A stretch of 64,000 nt of DNA, taken from Caproicibacterium sp. BJN0003 (GTDB taxonomy: Bacteria > Bacillota > Clostridia > Oscillospirales > Acutalibacteraceae). Numbering within the stretch: the stretch's first letter is position 1; each line of letters opens with the position of its first letter. The stretch covers positions 2,108,001-2,172,000 of the forward strand of contig NZ_CP111108.1 in the NCBI RefSeq assembly GCF_026314295.1. Direction: 5' to 3'. Shown piece after piece: positions 45,137 through 54,436 of the stretch. The notes under the pieces are model-generated. The model saw only the letters and a program-made list of their open reading frames with translations. It did not search any database and was not told where the DNA came from. The position numbers were made by a program, and so were the translations under genes.

Positions 45137-46128
45137 TGTACATCTCCCTCCTTTTCATATAAAAAGCAGGCAACTGCATGTCCGTCTTTTAAATGATAAA
45201 AGGGAGGACGCTCTTTGCTGCAGCGATCCGTTGCTTTCCAACAGCGCGTACAGAAACGGCAGCCTTGGGGCACATTGACCGGGCTTGGAATATCTCCCTG
45301 CAAAATAATCCGATTCGGCTTATCCGGCACGGAAGGATCCGGAATCGCAGAAAGGAGTGCCTGCGTATAGGGATGCAGCGGGTTATGATAAAGTTCCGTT
45401 GCTTCTGCCATTTCCATGATAGAACCGAGATACATGACCGCGATCCGGTCGGACATATGGTTGACAACTGAAAGATTATGAGAAATAAAGAGATAAGTTA
45501 ATTTATCTTCTTTCTGCAGCGTTTTCAAGAGATTCAAAATCTGTGCCTGAATGGAAACGTCCAACGCCGATACCGGTTCATCACAGACGATCAGCTTTGG
45601 CCGCATCGCCAACGCACGAGCAATTCCGATACGCTGTCTTTGTCCGCCGGAAAATTCATGCGGATATCGATCAATATAGGCTGACGGCAGCCCTACTCTT
45701 TCCATCAACTGCAGAATTTGTTTCTCTCTTTCTTCTGCACTGCATTTTTCATGAATTCGAATTGGTGTTCCTATGATATCCCGCACTGTCTGCCGGGGAT
45801 TTAAAGAATCAAATGGTTTTTGAAAAATCATTCTCATGTGCTGACGTTCTTTACGAAGATCATTTTTAGAAAGCTTTCTCAAATCCTTTCCGTCAAAGAT
45901 CACTTCGCCGCTGTCTGCCGGGATCAGCTGAAGAATTGTACGGGAAAGCGTGCTTTTTCCGCAGCCGGATTCACCAACAAGCCCAAAAGTTTCTCCTTTG
46001 TGAATCGTAAAGGAGACATCATCAACTGCATGTACAAAGCCCTTAGATTTGGAAAACATTCCGCCCTTGATTGGAAAGGTTTTGTTGACATGACATACTT
46101 TTAATAAATCCTCACTCAACTTTAACAC
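45133..46128 (-). CDS. Dpp-type ABC transporter ATP-binding protein (DppF-like)
   Basis: 331 residues: Walker A GESGCGKSTL, signature FSGGQRQR, Walker B LIVCDEP, and the C-terminal CRFCTRC cysteine motif of peptide-type ATPases. GTG start at 46128 overlaps the dppD-like gene by seven bases; TTG 46119 is an alternative. Confidence 0.93.
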   Translation of the reverse strand: MLKLSEDLLKVCHVNKTFPIKGGMFSKSKGFVHAVDDVSFTIHKGETFGLVGESGCGKSTLSRTILQLIPADSGEVIFDGKDLRKLSKNDLRKERQHMRMIFQKPFDSLNPRQTVRDIIGTPIRIHEKCSAEEREKQILQLMERVGLPSAYIDRYPHEFSGGQRQRIGIARALAMRPKLIVCDEPVSALDVSIQAQILNLLKTLQKEDKLTYLFISHNLSVVNHMSDRIAVMYLGSIMEMAEATELYHNPLHPYTQALLSAIPDPSVPDKPNRIILQGDIPSPVNVPQGCRFCTRCWKATDRCSKERPPFYHLKDGHAVACFLYEKEGDVQ

Positions 46129-47108
46129 CCACCTTTCGCCTGCGGAACCGCTTTATGGCACCGCGCAAAATGTCCGGGTTCGATTTCCCGCATTTGAGGC
46201 TGTTCCTCTCTGCACCGATCATCTGCCAATGGGCATCTGGTACAAAAACGGCAGCCTTTTGGCATATGTCGAATATCCGGTACCATTCCGTCGATACTGT
46301 AAAGCATATCCTTCTTTTCCCCGACCTTTGGGATTGCCTTCATAAGGCCGGAAGTATAAGGGTGACTGGGGTTATGCATGATGACCTCTGTAGAACCGAT
46401 CTCCATGGATTGACCGGCATAAAGCACAATCACGTTATCTGCAATTTCTGAAACAACGCCTAAATCATGTGTAATCAGCACAATCCCCATCTGATATTTT
46501 TTTTGCATATCTTTGAGCAAATCCAAAATCTGCGCCTGCACGGTAACGTCAAGAGCCGTAGTAGGTTCATCCGCAAAAAGAAGTTTTGGATTACAGCTGA
46601 GTGCAATCGCGATCATAATCCGCTGGCACATTCCTCCGGAAAGTTCAAACGGATAAGAATCATAAACTCGATCCGGGTGTGGAATTCCGACCGCTCCAAT
46701 CAATGACAGAGCTCTATTTTTCGCTTCTTGCCGACTCACTTTTTCGTGTGCCAAAATTGCTTCAGAAATTTGGTATCCCACTGTATATACCTGGTCAAGA
46801 CTCATCATGGAATCCTGAAAAATCATAGACATTTCAGAACCGCGAATTTTATTCATTTCGGCTTCTGAGCATTTTCTGAGATCTTTTCCCTCAAAAATGA
46901 TCTCTCCTGCGCTGATTCTTCCCTGGTTAGGCAACAATCCCATTACAGAAAGGGAAGCCATCGTTTTTCCACTGCCGCTTTCTCCTACAATTCCAAGCGT
47001 TTTACCGCGTTGTATAGAAAAGCTCAGATTATCTACTGCTGTAAAGGATCTTTTTTTATTTTCAAATACCATCTGCAAGTCCTTTACCTGCAATAATTCT
47101 TTCTCCAA
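46122..47108 (-). CDS. Dpp-type ABC transporter ATP-binding protein (DppD-like)
   Basis: 328 residues: Walker A GESGSGKTMAS, signature LSGGMCQR, Walker B LLFADEP, and CRFCTRC near the C terminus. The start is a TTG at 47108 with AAGG upstream, so it may be weakly translated or start slightly further in. Follows frlD by 48 bases. Confidence 0.92.
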   Translation of the reverse strand: MEKELLQVKDLQMVFENKKRSFTAVDNLSFSIQRGKTLGIVGESGSGKTMASLSVMGLLPNQGRISAGEIIFEGKDLRKCSEAEMNKIRGSEMSMIFQDSMMSLDQVYTVGYQISEAILAHEKVSRQEAKNRALSLIGAVGIPHPDRVYDSYPFELSGGMCQRIMIAIALSCNPKLLFADEPTTALDVTVQAQILDLLKDMQKKYQMGIVLITHDLGVVSEIADNVIVLYAGQSMEIGSTEVIMHNPSHPYTSGLMKAIPKVGEKKDMLYSIDGMVPDIRHMPKGCRFCTRCPLADDRCREEQPQMREIEPGHFARCHKAVPQAKGGC

Positions 47109-47156
47109 GCGAATCGCCTTCTTTCTCCAGTGATATAGAAGATAAAAATATCTAAA

Positions 47157-48023
47157 TTACGGAACCATTTTTGTTCCATATCCGAAAGCACCGTAGGTCA
47201 TGCATGTTTTCGCAGACAACTCTGCACCCTTTTCCAATGCTTGTTTTATCATCTCACGATAAGCTTCTGAATCTTTCTGCAAAAGCCCTTCTTTTCTGCT
47301 TTCCCCATAAATCAGAAGGACTCCCGTTGCAAAAGAATCGCCAGCGCCAAGGGTATCGACTGCTTTCACTAAATGCGGAACGTTTTCATAAAAGCGGTTT
47401 CCATCATAAAGGATGGCGCCTTTTTCCCCACGGGTTACAGTAATCAATCCACAACCCCAACCATACATCTTGACTTCCAGGTCTTGCACTTCTTCTTTTG
47501 ATAAGGAAGAACAAGAAAGGAATGCTGCATCCAAATAAGGACAAATCTTTTGAGTCTGTTCCTCATCTTTCCACGAGCCAGAAAAATCATAAGATAAAAT
47601 TCCGTTTAGCTTCTGCAATTTGGGCAGTTCTTCAAGAATATAACTGTTATTGCTGGTGTGCATAACATCAAACTCATTGAGATACTGAAGGTCTTCCTGA
47701 GAAAGTACCAACGGGTGATTTCTTAAAGCACCGCCTTTATTGCTTGTGATAAAAACCCGATCTCCATTTTTCAGATCAACCATTGCGAAACCATTTTCTT
47801 CTGGATATTCTCTGCAATGAGAGCGATCCACGCCCAACAAATCTAAAACATGTTTTACATGTGCAGCTACCGCATCGTTCCCGAAAGCGCCCAGATAAGC
47901 ACTTTGTTGTTTCTCCATTCGGCAGTAAACAGCAAAATTCAGTGCTTGACCTCCTGGAAACATTTGCGACAAATGCCGGTATTTATCACAGACATTATCT
48001 CCGATTCCAATTGTTCTAATCAT
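47157..48023 (-). CDS. frlD: PfkB-family kinase, probable fructoselysine/Amadori-product 6-kinase
   Basis: 288 residues. The N terminus IGDNVCDKYRHL..FPGGQALNFAVYC closely follows E. coli FrlD (GDNCVDIY, FSGGNAVNVAVYC as I recall it); LSYDFSGSW and catalytic TLGAGDSFATGV are also FrlD-like. Would phosphorylate the sugar C6 of a fructosyl-amino acid for the deglycase. First gene of the importer operon, behind a good promoter and a palindrome. A general sugar kinase is the alternative. Confidence 0.82.
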   Translation of the reverse strand: MIRTIGIGDNVCDKYRHLSQMFPGGQALNFAVYCRMEKQQSAYLGAFGNDAVAAHVKHVLDLLGVDRSHCREYPEENGFAMVDLKNGDRVFITSNKGGALRNHPLVLSQEDLQYLNEFDVMHTSNNSYILEELPKLQKLNGILSYDFSGSWKDEEQTQKICPYLDAAFLSCSSLSKEEVQDLEVKMYGWGCGLITVTRGEKGAILYDGNRFYENVPHLVKAVDTLGAGDSFATGVLLIYGESRKEGLLQKDSEAYREMIKQALEKGAELSAKTCMTYGAFGYGTKMVP

Positions 48024-48120
48024 ATCCGTTGCCCTCCGCAGTATCAGAAAATCGAAAATTATAATCCTGCATTTTCCTACTTTAATTATTTCAATGTTAA
48101 GATATCAATTAACCCTGTTT

Positions 48121-48139
48121 TTATATTGTTCCAATATAA
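48121..48139. promoter_or_regulatory. Palindromic operator candidate for the frlD-dpp operon
   Basis: TTATATTG-TTC-CAATATAA, perfect 8-bp arms, starting 14 bases downstream of the -10 box. A bound GntR-type repressor would block transcription. Confidence 0.65.
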
Positions 48140-48152
48140 TATCTTATATATC

Positions 48153-48182
48153 ATTATATACACCAATTTTTTTAAAAGTCAA
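48153..48182 (-). promoter_or_regulatory. Promoter of frlD-dpp operon
   Basis: On the minus strand TTGACT (48182-48177), 18-base spacer, TATAAT (48158-48153). Confidence 0.8.
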
Positions 48183-48415
48183 TTATTACTCGCATAATAT
48201 TTAGTATTCATTTTATTTTATCGATCTTTTGGTAATTTTTTAACAAAATTAATTAATATCCAAATCATCCGTTGTTTTTTAAATCTTCACAAAAACTTGA
48301 ACCTTTTTTTATTACTTTTCGAAGTTGAAATCGGAAAAATCCGTTCATTTTGAACTTTTTATGATTACAAAATTCATAATTTAAAAAATAAAAGCACTTA
48401 AAACTTTTAAAAAGT

Positions 48416-48462
48416 TTAAAAAAGCCATTGAATTTTCTAAGATAAATAAAAAATCCAATGGC
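48416..48462 (-). terminator. Terminator of the gntR gene
   Basis: Minus strand GCCATTG.ATTTT / AAAAT.CAATGGC hairpin followed by TTTTTT. Confidence 0.75.
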
Positions 48463-48505
48463 ATAAAATTGATCTCAAACAATGATAACAAAAATAAAAA
48501 TTTTT

Positions 48506-49228
48506 TCAGCGCACAATAAAATCGAAATCTTCACCGTACCCTACCTGATGACAGGTATGCAAAACATCCCCATCTCCCTTTCGGGTACAGCTGTCAATCT
48601 GGAGCATCGGGGTTCCACGGCTTACTTCCAACAATTTTGCCGTTTTAGAATCGGCGCGGACTAAGCGAAGGATCACTTCGCCTGGAATAATTTCAATTCC
48701 TTTTTTCTCACGAAGATAGTGATACAGAGAATTATGCTCTAGATCGACTGCCAGCAAATAAGCATATTCCATAGAAAAATAATTATCCTCGATCACCAGA
48801 GGACGGCCATCTGCATAGCGAAGGCGCAAAATTCTGACTGCCTGAGTCCCCGGTTTTAGTCCCAACCATTTGACTACCTGTTCATTTTGAGGAATTTCCA
48901 CTCCGGAAAAAAGTATCTTCGCACTTGCTTTCATCCCGTTTGCAGCACAAATTTCTGTAAAACTCATTCCAGGGCGATTAAAAGCTTTGCGTAATTTTGG
49001 TGCAGCGACAAAAGTCCCTTTGCCCTGTTTTTTTTCAACAAGGCCCAGCTTAACCAACTCTGCGATCGCTCTTCTAATCGTAATTCGGCTTACACCATAC
49101 TGCGTACTCAGTTCATCTTCTGTCGGCAGTTTTTGATGTGGTGCCAAATTTCCACTGTGCATTTCCTGCTTGATGCTCTCCATGATTTGTTCATACAGCG
49201 GCACAATGCTTTCATAATTTAATTCCAT
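48506..49228 (-). CDS. GntR-family regulator with UTRA effector domain (FrlR-like)
   Basis: 240 residues: winged helix (LPTEDELSTQYGVSRITIRRAI, cited as ELSTQYGVSRITIRRA) at 1-75 and a UTRA ligand-binding domain to the end (LRYADGRPLVIEDNYF). E. coli FrlR and HutC are of the same type; ligands are usually sugar phosphates or amino-acid derivatives. It has its own promoter and terminator in the middle of the locus, so it probably represses the flanking frlD-dpp and hyu-frlB operons. Confidence 0.92.
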   Translation of the reverse strand: MELNYESIVPLYEQIMESIKQEMHSGNLAPHQKLPTEDELSTQYGVSRITIRRAIAELVKLGLVEKKQGKGTFVAAPKLRKAFNRPGMSFTEICAANGMKASAKILFSGVEIPQNEQVVKWLGLKPGTQAVRILRLRYADGRPLVIEDNYFSMEYAYLLAVDLEHNSLYHYLREKKGIEIIPGEVILRLVRADSKTAKLLEVSRGTPMLQIDSCTRKGDGDVLHTCHQVGYGEDFDFIVR

Positions 49229-49290
49229 AATATTTCTTTCCTTTTTATCTAGTTTTTAAATTAATATGAATATAACTACCACTGCTAATC

Positions 49291-49319
49291 ATTATAATAT
49301 GTTTTATATGAAATCACAA
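49291..49319 (-). promoter_or_regulatory. Promoter of gntR
   Basis: Minus strand TTGTGA (49319-49314), 17-base spacer, TATAAT (49296-49291). Confidence 0.7.
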
Positions 49320-49343
49320 CATTCCATATATTTATTTTTTTCC

Positions 49344-49386
49344 AAAAAAGCAGGTCCGCCCGAAGAAAAAAAGGCGAAGCCTGCTT
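49344..49386 (-). terminator. Terminator of the hyuA-hyuB-frlB operon
   Basis: AAAGCAGGC..CGCC / GGCG..CCTGCTTT hairpin with T-runs on the minus strand, 38 bases after the frlB stop. Confidence 0.8.
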
Positions 49387-49423
49387 TAAAAAAGTCAAAC
49401 ACTAAAAAGATAATCTGATCTGA

Positions 49424-50428
49424 TTAATAATCAAATTTCCACATATATCTGCGATAAGTCATGGGGTGCATCCGCACTTCTCCCATCGCAGCAATTAACT
49501 GCTTGCTGATTGGGTGCAGGAGCAAAGAATTAAAGTATTCCGCAACAGAAGCGTCGAGCTGATCAAGTCCCAATTCTTTCGCATCAACCACAAAATGATG
49601 CCCGCCAAACTGATCAAGGAAATGCTCTGCCCGTTCATCCAAGTATCTGGTACGTCCTACGCTCTTTAGGAGCAAAACTGCCAAACTTGCATCGGTTGTT
49701 TCAAATGCGCCATGAAAATACTCTCCAGAATGGATCGGAACACAATGTACTGTCTGCATTTCCTGGAAAAAGCAGAATGCATCGGAATAAACAGCTTCCC
49801 ATGCAGCACCGCTGCCTAAAACATTAAATACTGTGTCATCTTTATACCGCATTCCAAACTGTACCGAGATCGGTTTCATTGTCTCATGTGCAGCAGCATA
49901 GATTGCCGGAAGTTTTTCAAAACCTTCCAAAGCCTTCTCATAATTCTGATAGTGGTCATACTCTTTTAAAAGCCAAAACGCGACCTTAAGAGCTGTTCCT
50001 TGGCTGTTGTAATGGACCAGAGAAGCATCTTCATACCACTCGTCTGCATGATAATAGGTAATATAATACTGGGCGGTCTTAGCTGTCAGACTATCGGCAT
50101 AACCGGTAAGTCCAATCGTAACAGCGCCCAGGTTTTTCGCTGTTTTGACAGCTTCTACTGTCTCTGCTGTTGCTTTTGTAGATGTGCAGATCACCAAGCT
50201 GTTTTTTCCAACGCATTTCGGCGTTGCATGAACAAACTCATTGCTGTTATATCCAAATACACTAAGATTTGTACTCTCAGCATTCAGAAGATAACGTGCC
50301 GGATAAGAAGAAGCCAGAGAACCACCACAGGCTACAAAGACGACATACTTAAGCCCGCCATTCACTTTTTCAAATTGAGCTTTTACCTGTTCCATAACAT
50401 CGGTAACTTCCTGCATTCCTTTGATCAT
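49424..50428 (-). CDS. frlB: SIS-domain sugar isomerase, probable Amadori-product 6-phosphate deglycase
   Basis: 334 residues with two SIS domains. VFVACGGSLASSYPARYLL matches the FrlB start VACGSPLNAAQ..; HSGEYFHGAFE corresponds to the ESGEFRHGPLE active-site loop, and the ending HPMTYRRYMWKFDY corresponds to the RRYY..VEY tail of FrlB/GfrF deglycases. Would split a fructosyl(glucosyl)-amino acid 6-phosphate into glucose-6-phosphate and the free amine. Last gene of hyuA-hyuB-frlB. The amine partner is not predictable. Confidence 0.84.
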   Translation of the reverse strand: MIKGMQEVTDVMEQVKAQFEKVNGGLKYVVFVACGGSLASSYPARYLLNAESTNLSVFGYNSNEFVHATPKCVGKNSLVICTSTKATAETVEAVKTAKNLGAVTIGLTGYADSLTAKTAQYYITYYHADEWYEDASLVHYNSQGTALKVAFWLLKEYDHYQNYEKALEGFEKLPAIYAAAHETMKPISVQFGMRYKDDTVFNVLGSGAAWEAVYSDAFCFFQEMQTVHCVPIHSGEYFHGAFETTDASLAVLLLKSVGRTRYLDERAEHFLDQFGGHHFVVDAKELGLDQLDASVAEYFNSLLLHPISKQLIAAMGEVRMHPMTYRRYMWKFDY

Positions 50429-50458
50429 AAAAAATCTTCCTTTCCTATTAAGTTGTAA

Positions 50459-52201
50459 TCAGCGCAGTGCTGCAGTCGCTTTTTCGTCAACATGGTAGTC
50501 TCCGTCCGAAGTTTCCAAAATAACAACACCATACAGTTCTTTTGCTTTTTCAACTGATACTTTCTGCTCGACAACATCTTGTAAGACTTTTTCTACCGGC
50601 CGTTTTTTAGGATCTCCGTATCCGCCGGCGCCCGGCGTAATGACGCGGATCACATCGCCCTTTTTCATCGGCTTACTGGTTGTCTTATGCCCCATCTTCG
50701 TGATCTTGCCGTCCGTTTCAACATGATAGAAACCTCCGGTGCCCCCTTCGAGGCCTCCCTCTAATCCCCACGGATGGAACTTATGACGATCTCCAAGGCC
50801 GGTATATAAAACATGGTCCTGTAGAATTTCCAGCTCTCTCTCGATTCCGCAGCCACCGCGCATTTCTCCAGCGCCTCCGGAATCTTTTTTGAGTTCATAT
50901 TTTCGGGCAAGAATCTTTGTGAATTCCATCTCTGTTGCTTCAATCGGCATATTAGAGGTATTGGTCATATTCACCTGTACCCCGGAGAGACCATCATAGT
51001 GACGTGATGCTCCGCCGCCGCCGGCAATTACCTCATGGAAAATAAAGACGTTATCGGTACCGATTTCTCCATTGCCGGAAAGGATTGTTGTTGTGCAGGC
51101 ACCATTTCCTGCTGTTACAACGGTATCCGGGAACACCGGTGCCAGTGCTCCAAAAATTGCATCCGGAATACGCTGGCTGCAGTCAATCTGTGCTCCGATT
51201 GGTGCAGGCTCATTTGGATTAACAATGCAGCCCTTCGGTGCAATGATCTGAATGGCGCGATTAATTCCCTCATTGGCAGGAATATCACTGCCCATAAGTG
51301 CTTTTACTGCAAAAAACACAGCTGCTTTCGTGCAGGGATAAGGTACATTGATTGGTGCCTCAATCTGATCTGCAGTCCCGGTAAAATCAAAGATCAGATG
51401 TTCCCCTTTAATTGTCACTGCCACAGAAATCGGCAGAGGGTCCGGATATTTATCGCCGCAGCCGTCTACATAGTCGATATAAGGATAGGTTCCATCGGGC
51501 AGCTTTTTGACAACTGCACGCACACGGCGCTCTGAATACCGAATCAGTTCTTCCATACAGTCAATCAGCGTATCCTGATAATGTTCATACGCTTCTTCAA
51601 TTCTCTGGATTCCGATCAAGTTCGCTGACATCTGTGCCGTGAGATCTCCATAACGTTCCTGCGGCACACGGGTATTATCCAAAAGCATGTCCATAACGCT
51701 GGGAATCAGTTCCCCGCCCTCACGAATTCGAATGACAGGAATACGGATTCCTTCCTGGAAGATACTGTCAGCATCCCCCGAAGTGGAACCAGGTACTTTT
51801 CCGCCGATATCGGAATGGTGGGCAATATTTGCGATCCAGCCAATCAGTTTTTTACCAGAAAAGGCAGGCGCTGCAATGACAATATCCGGCAGATGATTGC
51901 CGCCGCCATGATAAGGGTCATTTGCGATAAACATATCGCCGGGCTTTACATTCTCCTTGCCGAATTTTTCATAAATATTCGGTACAACACTCAACATAGA
52001 GCCAAGAAGAGCCGCCAAACTTTCTACCTGTGCCACACTGTTTCCATCGGGATCGATTACAGCAGTGCAAACATCATGGCGCTCTTTCATATTCGTCGAA
52101 TAAGCACTGCGAATAATGATTCCATAGGTCTCTTCAGCAATACTCATCAAAAGGTTTCGTACCACTTCTACCGTAACGGTATCTGCTTTCTTTCCCGCCA
52201 T
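50459..52201 (-). CDS. hyuB: Hydantoinase B / 5-oxoprolinase-type B subunit
   Basis: 580 residues; begins one base after hyuA with the ribosome site inside the end of hyuA. Family segments: SAYSTNMKERHDVCTAVID, FIANDPYHGGGNHLPDI, GGSGAGEMRGG as GGAGEMRGGCG, and a C-terminal PGAGGYGDP. With HyuA it hydrolyses a cyclic amide (5-oxoproline, hydantoin or related lactam) using ATP. The true substrate is unknown; linkage to frlB suggests a lactam derived from a glycated amino acid. Confidence 0.92.
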   Translation of the reverse strand: MAGKKADTVTVEVVRNLLMSIAEETYGIIIRSAYSTNMKERHDVCTAVIDPDGNSVAQVESLAALLGSMLSVVPNIYEKFGKENVKPGDMFIANDPYHGGGNHLPDIVIAAPAFSGKKLIGWIANIAHHSDIGGKVPGSTSGDADSIFQEGIRIPVIRIREGGELIPSVMDMLLDNTRVPQERYGDLTAQMSANLIGIQRIEEAYEHYQDTLIDCMEELIRYSERRVRAVVKKLPDGTYPYIDYVDGCGDKYPDPLPISVAVTIKGEHLIFDFTGTADQIEAPINVPYPCTKAAVFFAVKALMGSDIPANEGINRAIQIIAPKGCIVNPNEPAPIGAQIDCSQRIPDAIFGALAPVFPDTVVTAGNGACTTTILSGNGEIGTDNVFIFHEVIAGGGGASRHYDGLSGVQVNMTNTSNMPIEATEMEFTKILARKYELKKDSGGAGEMRGGCGIERELEILQDHVLYTGLGDRHKFHPWGLEGGLEGGTGGFYHVETDGKITKMGHKTTSKPMKKGDVIRVITPGAGGYGDPKKRPVEKVLQDVVEQKVSVEKAKELYGVVILETSDGDYHVDEKATAALR

Positions 52202-52202
52202 T

Positions 52203-54266
52203 TCAGTTCACCTCGTTATCTTTAATCAACAAGTTTTCATATCCATCCACATGAAGAGTCCAGTTTTTGGGAACCACAAGCGTTGTATCCATCTGTTCCA
52301 AAATGCACGGACCGCAAAGTGTTTGTCCGGGTACAAAGTCAAAGCGCTGGTAAACCGGAGTCTTTACATACTCGTTTTTCCCTTGGAACAATACTTTACG
52401 GGTTTCAATCGGTTTTGGCAGAGGAGCATCCGGGGTAAGCGGAGCAGGCTTCATTTCCGGCTTATCAATGATTCCAATTGCGGATACACGATAGCTGACA
52501 AACTGTACTGCTGCTTTTTCATTGCAGTATCCGTAGCTGCGCTTATGTTCCGCATGGAAATCACAGATTGCCTTTTCCATCTCTTTTTTACTGATCTTGC
52601 CGCTGCTTACCGGAATATTAATTTCAAAATTCTGGCGCTGATAACGCATATCAATGGAAAATTCAAATTTGCGGCGATCCTGCGGGACCTCTTCACGGTC
52701 CAGAGACTCTGTTCCCTGCTGAATCATACTCTGGAACTGTTCATTTACTGCAGCAAGATTTTTAGCAACACCATCTACAATCATGGTCCGGCTCATATCA
52801 AATTTGGTATCTGCAAGAAGCAGTCCCAAGCTGCAGAAAGTACCCGGATGCGGCGGAATGATAACGGTATGAATTGCGAGGTCTTTGGCAACTTCGCAGG
52901 CGTGTAGTGGTCCCGCTCCGCCAAATGCCATCAGGCTGAATTCACGCACATCGTATCCTTTTTCAACCGATACACTGCGCACCGCACGCACCATGTTGGA
53001 ATTGACAACGGTAATAATTCCGTTTGCCGCTTCCGGTATGCTCAGATCGCTTCGATCACAAATCTTTTTCTGAATGGCTTCTTCTGCCAACTTCAAGTTG
53101 ACATCCATTCTGCCGCCGAGAATCTTTTTCTGATTTAATTTTCCAAGGACAATGTTTGCATCTGTTACGCAGGGATCTTCTCCGCCGCGCTCATAACAGG
53201 CAGGTCCGGGCGTTGCACCGGCTGAACGTGGGCCAACCTTCAGCGCGCCGCCTTCATCGATTTTTGCAATAGAGCCGCCGCCTGCTCCGATTGTAATGAT
53301 ATTGATCATTGGAATCCGGCATGGATATCCTTCTACATCACGCTCATTGGAAACCTGCGGCGTATAATTTTCTATCAGAGAAATATCCGCACTGGTTCCA
53401 CCCATATCAAATGTAATGACCTTATCGGCATTGCATTGTTTACCGATATAAGAAGCAGCGACCGCTCCTGCAGAAGGTCCGGAAACTGCACATTTAATGG
53501 GGCAGTCGATTGTTTCTTTAATCGAAATGATTGAACCATTAGACTGCGTAATATACGGCTCCACTTCTACCCCAAGGTCACGAATCGATTCGCGGAAATT
53601 ATGCACATACTCTTTCATGACCGGTCCAAGATAGCTATTGAGAACGGTTGTACTCATGCGGCTGTATTCCCGGAATTCCGGTGTCAGTTCACTGGAAATC
53701 GTAACATATGCTTCCGGAAATTCCTCTGCAATCAATTCTTTGATCCGCTCTTCATGCTTTGGATTAATAAAGCTAAAGAGTGTGCAGACTGCAATGCTGG
53801 AAACTTTTTTAGATTTCAGATACCGAATTACTTTTCTGGTCTCCTCCTCATCCAAAGGAGTCTCTACTTCGCCGTTAAAAAGGATTCGTTCCGGAACTGT
53901 ACAATTTAAGCCTGACGGAATGAGCTGTACCGGCTTTTGTGCCTGCAAATCATAAAGAGACGGACGACGCTGAGTTCCGATTTCCATCAGATCTTTAAAT
54001 CCTTTGGTTGTAATCAGTCCCATACGTGCGCCTTTTTTCTCAATCAGGGCATTCGTCCCGACTGTTGTGCCATGCGCCAAATAAACGACTTCATCAGCTT
54101 TTGCCTTCTTAATCTCCAGTACATCCTGAACTCCTTTTACGATTGCTCGGGAAGGATCCGCCGGTGTGGAACTGTCTTTGTAATGGAACAGTTCTCCAGT
54201 TTCCTGATTGAAAACCGAAAAGTCTGTAAAAGTGCCGCCCACATCGACACCAATCATATAACCCAT
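52203..54266 (-). CDS. hyuA: Hydantoinase A / 5-oxoprolinase-type A subunit
   Basis: 687 residues with the actin-fold ATPase motifs DVGGTFTDF at the start and TFDMGGTSADIS near 280; GAGGGSIAKID and SAGATPGPACY are family hallmarks. Phosphorylates the cyclic amide before ring opening by HyuB. Predicted minus-strand promoter TTGAGT..TTATAA lies about 60-90 bases upstream. 170 bases separate it from the sialidase-fold gene. Confidence 0.92.
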   Translation of the reverse strand: MGYMIGVDVGGTFTDFSVFNQETGELFHYKDSSTPADPSRAIVKGVQDVLEIKKAKADEVVYLAHGTTVGTNALIEKKGARMGLITTKGFKDLMEIGTQRRPSLYDLQAQKPVQLIPSGLNCTVPERILFNGEVETPLDEEETRKVIRYLKSKKVSSIAVCTLFSFINPKHEERIKELIAEEFPEAYVTISSELTPEFREYSRMSTTVLNSYLGPVMKEYVHNFRESIRDLGVEVEPYITQSNGSIISIKETIDCPIKCAVSGPSAGAVAASYIGKQCNADKVITFDMGGTSADISLIENYTPQVSNERDVEGYPCRIPMINIITIGAGGGSIAKIDEGGALKVGPRSAGATPGPACYERGGEDPCVTDANIVLGKLNQKKILGGRMDVNLKLAEEAIQKKICDRSDLSIPEAANGIITVVNSNMVRAVRSVSVEKGYDVREFSLMAFGGAGPLHACEVAKDLAIHTVIIPPHPGTFCSLGLLLADTKFDMSRTMIVDGVAKNLAAVNEQFQSMIQQGTESLDREEVPQDRRKFEFSIDMRYQRQNFEINIPVSSGKISKKEMEKAICDFHAEHKRSYGYCNEKAAVQFVSYRVSAIGIIDKPEMKPAPLTPDAPLPKPIETRKVLFQGKNEYVKTPVYQRFDFVPGQTLCGPCILEQMDTTLVVPKNWTLHVDGYENLLIKDNEVN

Positions 54267-54436
54267 GGATTTTCACCTCGTTAATACTTTTTAGTCATAC
54301 TATCCGCTTGTTAATTTCGCTTTATAATGTAACGTTATAGTACAACTCAATTTGTAATATATCTTACTGCTGGATGTTTGTCAATAGTATCTGGTCAATT
54401 ACTTTCTTTATTAACAATAATAAAAGTTTAAATGAT

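Larger units (their letters stand above)
48024..48505. other. 482-base control region between gntR and frlD
   Basis: No gene. Contains the gntR terminator (48416-48462), an A/T-rich stretch, the frlD promoter (48153-48182) and the palindrome 48121-48139. Confidence 0.7.

Noticed and set aside
54300-54345. TAACGTTA dyad upstream of hyuA as a second GntR operator
   Set aside because: Short, in A/T-rich sequence, and different from the palindrome at 48121; not enough to call.
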